Positions 54,586 to 64,000 of a stretch of DNA of 64,000 bases are shown in pieces; position 1 is the first letter of the stretch, and each line of letters begins with the position of its first letter. The position numbers and the translations under genes were made by a program. This stretch comes from Timema cristinae (Eukaryota; Arthropoda; Insecta; Phasmatodea; Timematidae). A model generated the notes under the pieces. It worked only from the letters and a program-made list of their open reading frames with translations, searched no databases and was not told the DNA's origin. Location: contig JBCFYV010000001.1 of NCBI GenBank assembly GCA_039000515.1, forward strand, positions 60,446,234 to 60,510,233. The letters run 5' to 3'.

Positions 54586-56516
54586 CTTAGAAGTATAAAT
54601 TGCTAATATATGAAGAAGAACCCAAATATATTATAAAACTATAAAAACACACAAGATAGGGCCTATAGTTTTTTTGCAAACAGCTAACTTAAAGAAAGTG
54701 GTCGCTATCAATACTCAACATAACTAAATCAATAGCTTTATCCCTAACTCATACATTTACAGTTTACTAACCAATTTATATTAATTCCCAATTATTTTAT
54801 GTTACAGACACCGACCTAAAGGTTTTCCATCCATGCCAACATGTGTTCATGGACAAAATAGCGTCTTCAAATGCAAGGAGCTGTCGATGCAGGATGTGAG
54901 AAAAATACACCAGCACTACTACAAAGACGCCAATTTACAATCAAAAAATAATTTCATCCTCCAACATGTGACAGTGTCATCAGTGCAGAGAAATTGAGCT
55001 CAACTGGGTGGATGTAGTCCTCGTGAAAGATTGGTAAACACCAATTTTATTTTACCTAAACAGCGCGGAGGAGTAAAACGGAATGTAAAAGTGTGCCGTG
55101 CTGCATTTCCTGGCGTATTACAAGAAAGTAGAGACAGAGTGCAACGGCTGTGTAAAAATATCTAGAAGATGGTGTGACTCCACGTGAAAGTCGCGGAGGT
55201 GCCCGTCAAGTTGAAAAATACAGTTTAAAAAGAAAAGCTGTCAAAGATTCATCAAAACTTTTATACCCATCAAATCCATTACTGTAGGAGGAAAATTATA
55301 ACTAGGCAGTACCCAAATAAGGATTTGTCTCGAAGAAAGATGTGGGAAATGTACCATGAAAAGCACCTGGAAGATCAACTCAAGGTCGAATATGAATTTT
55401 TCAGAAATGTTTTCAATGAAAATTTTAATATAAGTTTTAACGCACCGTATACATATAAATGCTCAGTTTGTACATGTTTAGAGAATAAAATTGCTGACGA
55501 GAAAACAGAGCGAAAAAAAAAGGAACTGGAAGTAGAACTCAAAGTACACCAGTAAAGAGCTGATACATTTTATGAAAAGCTACGTGAAGGAAATTACCAT
55601 GAGACAGCTATCAGCTATGATTGTCAGAAGAACTTGGTATTGCCGAAAATACCCGACCAGGAGACTTATTACCGAGGTCAATTCTACTTATATAACTTTA
55701 CCATTTATGAGGGTATTTCAACAATTAATAAAGAAAAACATTTTTTGCTATTTATGGACAGAAAATGAGTTTTCTAAGGGATCTGTGCAAATTGCATCCG
55801 CATTACATCACAGGTTGTCTGGTTTGGATCTTGATGGAATCACCACAGTCCATCTGTTTTCTGACGGCTGTGGTGGACAGAAAAAAACAGTGGTGGACAG
55901 AATAAAAACAAAACTGTTATATACATGCTTTCACACTGGTTGCTACTAGAGGCTCTCCCACAAGTAAAGGAAGTTGTGATATGCTTACCGATCTGGGATA
56001 TTCTTTTATCCCGCCCGATCGGGTATTTGGCAATTTGGAACGAAATTTCAAGGCCAACAGTGTAATTGTCAATCCGGAGGAATACTTGCAGGTTTTTGAC
56101 AAGTTCTCAACTGTCTTTCACCTAGGTACAGATTGTAGAGTGAGCAGTTGGAAACTTGCTCCTGGTGAGATATTGAAAAAGCCATCTCAGTAGCATTTTC
56201 CAGTTTCAAAAAGCCAAAGCCCATTTTATAATTTTGAAGTTGGTGAGGCTAAAACGCTGTGCAAACAAGGAAAGTCTTTTCGAAACACTCAGCTTACTGA
56301 GGTACAGAAAGGAGTGACTTTGAAGCCTGCTAAAATCACAGACGTTAAACGTCTTCTTAGGCTTCACTTTGGTGAGGAGTGGTATGTAAAACCAAGGCTT
56401 CAATTTTACAATAACATTTTGCTGAGCAAATGAACCCAGTTCCTTTGATTCTAGGAAATCTGGAAGAAGAAGAAATGGATTTTGAACTGGCAGATGCTCT
56501 TGAGGAAATTCGTTAA
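54385..56516 (+). pseudogene. Transposase-like gene, RNase-H-type motifs
   Basis: Exon 1 (54385-54515) reads MEEHENESVANPNDTVIIET with a basic end, RKRRPGERKRN. A GT-AG intron leads in phase to exon 2 at 54808 (HRPKGFPSMPTCVHGQN). Conserved stretches follow: MWEMYHEKHLED and FFRNVFNENFNISFNAPYTY with CSVCTCL (55325-55510); a D-C-Q-K-N-L motif near 55616; HLFSDGCGGQ near 55850; a GYSFIPPDRVFGNLERNF segment (55990-56045); RLLRLHFGEEWYVKPR (56350-56400); and the end ELADALEEIR at 56516. Acidic residues in the D-x-x-K-N and S-D-G-C-G-G-Q motifs suggest a DDE/RNase-H fold. This unnamed family is common in arthropod genomes; I cannot place it in a named superfamily. Several stops (for example near 55000 and 55164) inactivate it. 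Confidence 0.65.
54552..54583. repeat. (CA)n microsatellite
   Basis: Sixteen uninterrupted CA units within the intron of the transposase-like gene. Confidence 0.97.
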
Positions 56517-56954
56517 TTTTTTTGTGTTGGAATTTTACGCATATTTTTTTCTTTCAAAGGTGGACCTTATAACAATGGAAGCCAATATTCCTTCATAACA
56601 TATAATTTTTCTATGTATTAATAAAGTCTTTTGTTATAAGAAATTTTTTTAGATTTAAATTTGTATTTAAAACCCCTATTCCCATGGATATAACAGGTTT
56701 TGTACCTTGATTCTAAAAGCAAATGGCCAACCATACAGACGCAAAACCTGTTAAATCCAAACTTTAAATTAAAATAAATACATTTCTATTGGAGTGATAT
56801 TTTACAGCTTTTGATAGTTAAACAGAATAGTTTTTCTTTAATTGTTGCTAAAATTTTATAATTTATCATTGCCAGGTTAGTTGTTATAAGTTTTTTGCGA
56901 TTATCCGAAAATTCTTTCAGGTGGAGTTAATGGGTTTTGTATATGGGCTACTCA

Positions 56955-57440
56955 AATATGAGTATTTTGAAAACTTTGAATAAATAGCCTTTGAAAGTCT
57001 ATTTATCTCAAAAATTAGCTATAGGTAAGTTATTTTAAGGTATTACAACTTCTTTAATATTTGAAATATCCATACGAGCACATACGGTTGGGGTCATATT
57101 TATAGGTGCCTACAACTAATCTACATAAGTGTAGTACCCCCAGATCTGCCTAAATCGGGAGAAAATAACCTTTTAAGTGGAATTTACATTTTAAATAATG
57201 CCATGAATTGTCTAATTTAAGGTGCAACAACTTCTATATTTGAAATTGTCTCCCGAGCACACATGGTGGTGATTACACTCATAAGTGTTTAAAACTAATC
57301 TAAATAGGTGAGTACCCAGATCCATCGGAAATTTGGAGTATATTACCTTTAAATTAAAATCTACGTTTTAAATAGTGTCATAAATCGTCTAGTTTAAGGT
57401 GCCACAACTTCTATGTTTGAAACTGCGACACGAGTAGGGA
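56955..57440. repeat. Diverged tandem repeat, ~180-bp unit
   Basis: Marker tttaaggt-acaacttct occurs near 57033, 57218 and 57394, with cgagcacaca, aactaatctaaata and accagatc in between; 2.3 copies. Confidence 0.8.
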
Positions 57441-58204
57441 AAAGTGCCTAAAATGCCATACTCAGGTAAAATGGCATAGGTGCATTTTCTCTCAAATACT
57501 GCTATTTGTTTTCAAATTGAGGGTATTGAGTTATTCCTTAGTTGGCATCATTGATGCTCTGTATGGGCCGACCTGTACAGAAGGTGTTTCTGAAGTTATT
57601 AAAGAAAAAGTGAAAAGCTGCTTAGTAAAATACATTTTTTGTTATCTTTCATTGTCAACAAATACATTGAAACGTAAGTAATTTTACTGTAAATATAATG
57701 AGTGTTACTTCAAGTGTAATATGCGGTATTTATTACGTATAATCGACCATAAATTATTAAATCCTCTTGGTACAATATTTTATTATTTCATATTAGCAAT
57801 GTTGGGTAAAATGGCATACCACTGTTAAGGATAAAATATCATAATGTGTCATTTTACCCTAGGTAACTTCTTAATTATTTAAATCATTATCTTTCTAAAT
57901 AAATCTTTTTAACTGTAATTTGTTCACGAAATTATATTTTTAATATTTGAAATAGCTTATGATATCTTTTGAAGAAGCCAGCTAACTATTAATATTATTA
58001 GTTGGTACAAATAACTTTCACTAGAAAGTTATTCTTTTGATTTTTTTAAAACTCTTAAGTACTTTCCTCCAATAAAGTATGCCCTTCACGCTTTAACTTA
58101 TATATAAATTAAATATATTAGGTTATTTAGATTAAATAGCAAAGCTATTTTGTGCTAGTTACAATCTTAGCCGCATCTAGATACCATATTCTGATAATTT
58201 AAAA

Positions 58205-58245
58205 ATTATACTTTGGCCCGGGTTCAATTCCCGTGTCCAGGCCTC
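58205..58245 (+). other. tRNA 3'-half-like relic
   Basis: gcccgggttcaattcccgtg has a T-arm with a good stem, but no D-arm or anticodon arm is present upstream. It is a relic, not a tRNA gene. Confidence 0.3.
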
Positions 58246-58314
58246 ATTTTCAAATTTTATTTAAATAGATATTTAAATTATTTTTAATATTAAATTCAAA
58301 TATTTTGTGCGCAG

Positions 58315-60066
58315 ATGGTTGGGACTTACGTCAGAAAGACAAAAAGGCAGTAATGGGAAGAGCAGGCTATGCAACGGGCTATTGATGTAAATAATGGGGA
58401 AATGGGTTGGCTTCGGGGATCTAAACTGTTAGGAGTACCACAAAAAACTTTTAGAAAACGGGCAATAAATAAAAACAAGCAGATTAAATGTGTTAGCAAG
58501 GGTTTGGGTAGATTCAAGTCCACATTTGACCAATAATTAGAACGTGAATTGCTTAAGCATTTCAAACTGCTCGAATCTCATTTGTTTGGTATGACATGCA
58601 AAGATGTTATGAAACTTGCATATACAGTAGCGGAGAAAAATAATTTGCCTCACAGATTCAACCACGAGAAAAAAAATGTCTGGTTGGGATTGGCTAAAAT
58701 GCTTTCGGCACCGCAATCCAGAAGCTACGTCTGCAGTTCGTGCATGAGTTTTAATATGTTACAAGTTGCAAAATTGTTCACAGTTTATGAAGAAATTTTA
58801 ACCAAAGAAGGAATATCGCCCTCAAGAATATATAACATGGACGAGTTTGCCTTATCTACCGTTAAGGTTCTTCAAAAGGTTGTTGCAACATCTGGTAAAT
58901 AAAACACAAGTTGACGCACTTACAAGTAGTGAGAGAGGCGTGCATGTTACAATGGTCGTTTGCATGAATTCCGCAGGTAACTTCACCCCTCGTGCTTTGA
59001 TATTCCTCAGGAAAAATTGGAAGAACGAATTAATAGATGGAGCCCCTTTAGGAACTCTTGGTATTGTTCAAGAGAGTGTATGGATGACTGGAGATGTAAT
59101 TTTAAGATGGCTGCAACATTTCATTAAATTTGTTAAGGCCAGTAAGAAGGATAAAGTGTTACTGATCGTTGACGGTCACTCGAGGTCACACACATGTCAA
59201 TGTGCTTAAATGCGCTAAAGAAAATGGCGTATTTATTCTTTGTTTACCCCCTCCCACCATTGCACACAAAGGCTCCAACCTTTAGATGTGGCATTTTATA
59301 GCCCTATGAAAACGTATTACAATCAAGAGGTGTCAACGTGGCTAACATCCTGGGCGAACAGTCACCCAATATCAAACCAGTGGACTATTTACGAATGCCT
59401 ATGGGAAATCAGCAAGTGTAGCTATTGCCAAAAGTGGATTCTTAAATACGGGGCTCTGGCCACTAAACCCATAATATTTTTGAAGAACATTTATTCACCC
59501 CCGCTGAAACAACAGATAGGCCTATGCCAAAACCTAACAACAGTAATTCAGATGACGAAGTAAATCTTCCTGGAACTTCTAATGCAAAACGATCTAATTC
59601 ATCTCATCTAGAAACAAACCATAGCCCAACAGTAGATTCTGTGTCACCTACAACACACAAAACATCAACAATTCCTTTAAACCAAATCTCTCCAATACCT
59701 TCAGCTGCACCAAGCTTGATAAAAAGTAGAAAAACCACACAGATTCATTCAGGACTCCTTGACACAAGTCCAAACATAAAACATCTTGAAGAAAAAAATA
59801 ATTTGAAGAAATTAGCTGAGCAGCGTCGATCATCGAGAGAAGCTCGAAAGAGAATAGAGTTTGAGAGTGAAGAATTATATAATTCAGACCCTTGCGCTGA
59901 TGAAGATGATGACTGTGCTTGCTTCTACTGTAATGACACATTTTCCCATTCAAGGCCAAACGAATCATGGATAAGACGTTAGATTTGTAAAATGTGGGCT
60001 CATAATGAGTGTGCTGGCCTTGCTAAGAGGGCAAAACATTTTGTGTATGATATTTGCAAGCCATGA
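58315..60066 (+). pseudogene. pogo/Tigger-type transposase with C-terminal PHD-like finger
   Basis: After a possible acceptor (gcgcag) the gene starts MVGTYVRKTKRQ. A CENP-B-like N-terminal helix-turn-helix follows (AMQRAIDVNNGEMGWLRGSK, LLGVPQKTFRKRA), then GISPSRIYNMDEFALSTVK (first catalytic Asp), VCMNSAGNFTPRALIF, WLQHFIKF and VLLIVDGHSRSH (second Asp), QRLQPLDVAFYSPMK (third acidic residue in the L-D-V segment) and a variable Ser-rich linker. The C-terminal finger is DDDCACFYCNDTF, WIRR, WAHNECAG and VYDICKP to 60066, as in insect Tigger-like proteins. Stops at about 58350 and 58534, frameshifts near 58870 and 59190, and a stop in the final finger show it is dead. Confidence 0.85.
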
Positions 60067-60170
60067 TAACTACATACAATACAACAAAAGTAATAATAAA
60101 AGGTTTAATTTGCATATTTAATGTTTTTTCTGTATAAGATTAAATATATGTCATTTTACCCATACAGTAT

Positions 60171-60405
60171 GTATAAAGGCCACCGAAGCGAGTCACTTGA
60201 TATATTGCAAAGTTAAAGGATTACATTTGAGTCACAATAATACAATACAAAATGGGAAATCCATGCGATATTTAAAAAACTTTTATATAGGATTTGAATT
60301 TTTAATTAAATGAAATTAAATACAAGCGTATGGTATTATTATTTGGTGAGCTTAACAAATTTTTGTGACACTATGAACGATCGTTAATAAAATTATCCTA
60401 GGCCT
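60171..60405. other. Spacer between two transposons
   Basis: No feature except the last eight bases, ctaggcct, the left target duplication of the hAT element. Confidence 0.5.
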
Positions 60406-60567
60406 CAGGGACGTAACCGGGGTGGACTGAGGGGCCCAACCACCCCTCCAGAAATCTAGATCCCTTATGTTATTAAATATATAAATATATTTGAATAAAA
60501 AACGACCACAAATAAAAATTAAATAGCAAATTTCTTATTAACAATTAATTTGTATTCCCATCATTAA

Positions 60568-62782
60568 ATGTTGTTAGTAAATAAGATTTTTCCTTTTTTT
60601 TTAAATCTAGGAAATGAGGATGTAGATAAAAATGCAGTTGCTGGTCCCAGTCACTCAAAAAGAGAGGATGTATTTTTGGAGTTTGACGAAAGTAATAATA
60701 TTAGTGGTCTCGTCCAGCGCCAACCTTTTCCGGTTCCAAATTACACTGAAAATGCAAAAGGTGATACAATCAAACGTCGTGACCATAAATTTCTTCAACG
60801 CTGGTATTCTGAATTTCCTTGGCCTCACTTTCAAAGTGAAGAAGTTGGCATATTGTGCTTCGAGTGTATGAAATCAAATAATGAGAAACTCTTTGGCTAC
60901 AGCTCAAAACTTGAAACCCCGTTCATTAATAAAGGTTACAAGAATTGGAAAAAAGATGAAAGTAAATTTAAAATACATGCAAAGAGTAGTATGCACGAGG
61001 AGGCTATGGAAAAAAAAACACAAAAGAAAAACGTTATTCAGTGGTCAAACAAATTTATAAAGAAAAGAAAAGCAGCTATTTGTAGCCCAAAAGGTATTGC
61101 ATGCACAAATGACGCCTCTTAGATATCTTGGATGACAAGGCATTCCAATACGAGGTCACAATAACAGTGATGGAAACTATAAGGCATTGCTTGCTCTGCG
61201 CACTGGTGACATTCCTGAACTCAAACAGTTTAGTTTTCGATCGAAGGACTTCACTACATATTACATCCAAAATGAAATGATAAAAATGATGGCAGACGCT
61301 TGCCCTAAGAGAAATATTAAATGAAATACGAAACGTAAAGCATTTTAGTTTGATTGTAGATGAGATTACAGACATTTCCAAGAAGGAACAAGTTTCAATC
61401 TCTGGAAGAATTGTAAATGAAAATATGGAACCAAAAGAGTACTTTTTAGGTTTCTATGACACAAGTTCTGTCCTAACAAGTCTGATCATGGATACCTTGA
61501 CGCGATTTAACCTTCCCTGGAGAATGTTCGGGGTCAATGCTATGATGGTACTTCAAATACGCGAGGAGTTCATAAAGGTGTCCAAGCTAAAATCAAAGAA
61601 ATACGGCCGTTAGCAATGTACGTGCATTGCACTAATCATTGTTTGAATTTAGCGCTGCAAGATACTGCTCGTGCGATCCCTCTTATGAAGGACTGTTTGC
61701 AATGGGTACATGATGTGGCCATAGTTATGAGCACAAGTAAAAGAAAATAGGAATTTCTACGCATCACAAGTGAGTTTTAAGATGTTCCAAACACTACTCC
61801 AAAAGCGCTCTGCATGACATGGTGGACCGTTCGATACTCATCTATTGTCAATGTCATTAAAACATATCCAGCTGTACTTCGAGCGCTAAAACAGCTCAGT
61901 GTATCAGGTGAAGATATGTCAAACACTCACGAGGTATTTACAATCAGTTTTTAAAGTGTGAAGATTATTTGGGAATGCTATTAGGAACAAAAGTTTTCGG
62001 CTGCACAGAAAAGCTTGCCTTAATCTTAGAGAGCCCTAAGCAAACAGATAATAGAGGAATGGAAGTATCTATCTCAACTGTAAAATATTTAAGGAGTATC
62101 AAATCCGAAGATGCGTTTGATTCACTGCAGAGTGAGATGGAAGAGGCCCAACAAAAATATGATCTTATACCTATCCGCCTGTCACGAACCAAGCAAGTTC
62201 CAAGGAAACTAGAGCACAAACAAGGAACCATAGAACCGAAAGTGATTATCAGTAGAAAATAATTAATGAGGAAGACGTACTACGAGATAGTTGATACAGT
62301 CACAGCACAGATCGAGAGGCGCTTTACTCAAACTGATTAAAATAAACTTTGTATACTGTAAGGGTTATTTTAAGAGCATTTGAGGAATGGGCTAGTGACG
62401 AAGAAACACGACACACACTTAGAGACTATGTAAAACGGATGATGTTGAACTAGATGCACAAATGTTGGCACGAATTACTCTCACCCAGCCTAAGTGTTTG
62501 AAAGATCTAGTTGACATTTACATTGCAATTCCTGGGAGTACAAGGTGATTATTTCCAGTAATTTGGGAGCTTTTGAAGTTGCTTTTAGTCGTCCCATCAT
62601 CAACAGCAAGCTCTGAAAGAACCTTTTCGGCCTTAAAGCGACTCAATACATACCTACGCAGCACCATGGATCAAGATCGGTTAAATCACTTGGCCATTTT
62701 GCATGTCTACAACGAACGAGTTGACAATCTTGATATTGATGCATTTGTGATGAGTTTGTCAAAGCTAACACATATCGTTTGA
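60568..62782 (+). pseudogene. hAT (ZMYM1-like) transposase, decayed
   Basis: An acceptor-like aaatctag at 60603-60610 suggests the coding exon starts at 60611, so the frame's first ~14 residues may be intronic. Order: acidic N-terminus; TTF-type finger with HKFLQRWYSEFPWPHFQ, ILCFECMKS and SMHEEAM (to ~61010); GNYKALLALRTGDIPELK (near 61170); FSLIVDEITDISKKEQVSIS (first catalytic Asp, near 61350-61400); YFLGFYDTSS; YVHC...LNL (near 61620); and the hATC dimerisation domain, SSTASSERTFSALKRLNTYL then DRLNHLAILHVYNE, ending at 62782. At least six frameshifts or stops separate the parts. The full domain set is present, unlike in the two other hAT relics here. Confidence 0.88.
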
Positions 62783-63304
62783 GTGTATTTGGAAAGTGAT
62801 AATATATAACATGTATTAATTTGACAAACTTATTTTGTATTAATTATAATGCGTTCATATCCATACATCACATATGTTATATTTTAAAACAAAAAAAAAC
62901 TTAATTTGAGATATTCTATGCACATCATAGTTTAGTTAGGTCTAATTCTATTTATGATTATTTAGACTTTTTTTGTGACAATGTAAATAAATATTTGAAA
63001 TTTGTTATGGGCCTAGTTACTGTATTATAAATATTTGACTAAAACTATGTTTTTATCATTTATATTTTTAAATTGTACAAGATCACTAACTAGAGTAATA
63101 TTAAAATTTTGTTTGTTTATATACATAAAATAGTTTTTATATTATCGCTGTGTAACATTGTTCATTCATGATTTAATTGAAATATACTTTGTTGAAAAAT
63201 ATGACAGGGAAATTGAACTCATAATTTTTTCTTAGCACAAGGTTTTATTCAAGTATCCAAATATTATTGTTAATCTTTAAGCAACACCAGAACGGCTGAA
63301 TAAG

Positions 63305-63349
<45 letters not shown>

Positions 63350-63350
63350 T
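63305..63350. repeat. (TAA)n microsatellite
   Basis: About 14 taa/ata units inside the 3' untranslated part of the hAT element. Confidence 0.95.
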
Positions 63351-63567
63351 AATCTTAGTGTATATTATGATTTTAGTTTGTTGTAAAATTCAATATATAT
63401 TTAGATGACCACTTCAAATAGTTTAAGGGATATCCATTTTACAAAAAAATATACTGGGTTTGCGGGGGGAAGGGGGTGTTGCAAGCCAAGTGCCTGTATT
63501 AACTTTTTTGCTTGCCCCCTGCCCCCCCCCCCCAGACAAATTACGTTCCACCGCCACTGCTACCCCT

Positions 63568-64000
63568 TACCCCGCCTGTTATTCCCGCGCCTTTAGAACA
63601 CGTGGTAGATTCAAGGACTATATAATGGTAGGATTCTGTAATGTTGACACATATTGAAATACTGGCTTCGTAGGTGAGCGACGTTGTTACAAGTTGATTA
63701 ATATCTTCATACTCTAAATTCACTTTTGGCTTAAATCATATTTAACATTTTCAAAATTATCTTTTCAGAATCTCTAAATATTAATCTTATTAATTTTTGT
63801 CACGGAATTCACGTAAAATGGACTTAGTATTTTTGGACTCTTAAGGTCATGGTACAAGTTTAAATCTTTGCACGGTTATAGCAAAACCGTATTTTCAACT
63901 TTGATATTATGTTTTCCTTTGGGGACATTTGGTGCCTGTATTTTCACGTAATTTCAGCTTATTTGCCTCACGGATATTTTTCAAACCCTTTTGGTATTGA
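63568..64000. other. AT-rich DNA at window end
   Basis: No gene or repeat recognised. Confidence 0.45.

Larger units (their letters stand above)
53839..56954 (+). mobile_element. DNA transposon of an unassigned family
   Basis: Bounded by inverted repeats: tgagtagcccatat then aaaaccc-ttaa-tcca at 53839-53871, and the reverse complement ending gggctactca at 56954. A 3-bp duplication, aat, flanks both ends. Subterminal copies of aaaacc(c/t)gttaaatc occur near 53855, 54003, 54038 and 54072 (diverged) on the left, and near 56690, 56742 and 56926 on the right; they may be transposase-binding sites. The single gene inside is damaged. Length is 3,116 bp. Confidence 0.8.
57455..60170 (+). mobile_element. 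pogo/Tigger-like DNA transposon
   Basis: Contains a pogo-type transposase gene and repeated subterminal motifs: ggtaaaatggcata at about 57463 and 57803, and inverted cattttaccc at about 57857 and 60151. The outermost left and right copies face each other, marking approximate ends; the exact termini and TA duplication cannot be fixed. Confidence 0.65.
60406..63559 (+). mobile_element. hAT transposon, full-length but decayed
   Basis: Left end cagggacgtaaccgggg and right end (minus strand) cagtggcggtggaacg are typical hAT termini. The flanking 8-mers ctaggcct (60398-60405) and ctacccct (63560-63567) agree at six of eight positions, fitting a worn 8-bp target duplication. The internal gene runs the length of the element. 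Total 3,154 bp. Confidence 0.8.

Noticed and set aside
58205..58245. Possible tRNA gene
   Set aside because: Only a T-arm-like half is present; no D-arm, anticodon arm or acceptor pairing.

Overview
The window is AT-rich, repeat-dense animal DNA, most likely from an insect. The host signal is one split gene on the minus strand for an aldo-keto reductase: three exons at 51,728-51,864, 36,646-36,763 and 9,984-10,145 join in perfect reading phase. Most of the window is therefore two introns of this gene (about 15.0 and 26.5 kb) plus upstream DNA. The species cannot be named from the sequence. A 100-N assembly gap lies at 52,009-52,108.

The centrepiece is a 17.4-kb Polinton/Maverick (adintovirus-like) element at 13,612-30,975 in the larger intron, bounded by ~206-bp terminal inverted repeats. 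It carries most of the expected virus-like gene set, all damaged by frameshifts or stops: an unknown gene, a chromodomain integrase, a DUF8207-like gene, a fibre-like gene and an A32/FtsK-type packaging ATPase (minus strand); a deletion-fused phospholipase A2/adenain-type protease, penton-like and major capsid proteins and an unknown conserved protein (plus strand); then a protein-primed family B DNA polymerase and a small OB-fold-like gene (minus strand). AT-rich tandem arrays flank the polymerase. A 1,305-bp solo LTR with a perfect 4-bp target duplication is nested inside. The Polinton appears to sit in the gag part of an older, decayed gypsy/errantivirus-like retroelement whose nucleocapsid, integrase-end and envelope traces lie at 10.4-13.6 kb.

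Other regions, left to right. 1-7 kb: a possible large element with ~226-bp inverted repeats, a Tc1-like relic and tRNA-derived SINEs. 7-9 kb: simple and tandem repeats and SINEs. 31-36 kb: unassigned DNA and a LINE fragment that has lost its reverse transcriptase. 37-40 kb: a 49-bp satellite, a 45-bp minisatellite with about 43 copies and a long hairpin. 40.6-43.4 kb: a SINE of a second family and a hAT (ZMYM-like) transposase pseudogene with a decapeptide repeat. 44-51 kb: LINE remnants, a near-perfect palindrome, a mariner relic, a hAT 5' fragment and another SINE. 53.8-57 kb: a nearly complete DNA transposon of an unassigned family with inverted and subterminal repeats. 57.4-60.2 kb: a pogo/Tigger-like element. 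60.4-63.6 kb: a full-length hAT element.

Every transposon gene seen is broken, so the window records successive invasions of long introns rather than active elements. The host gene parts look intact.
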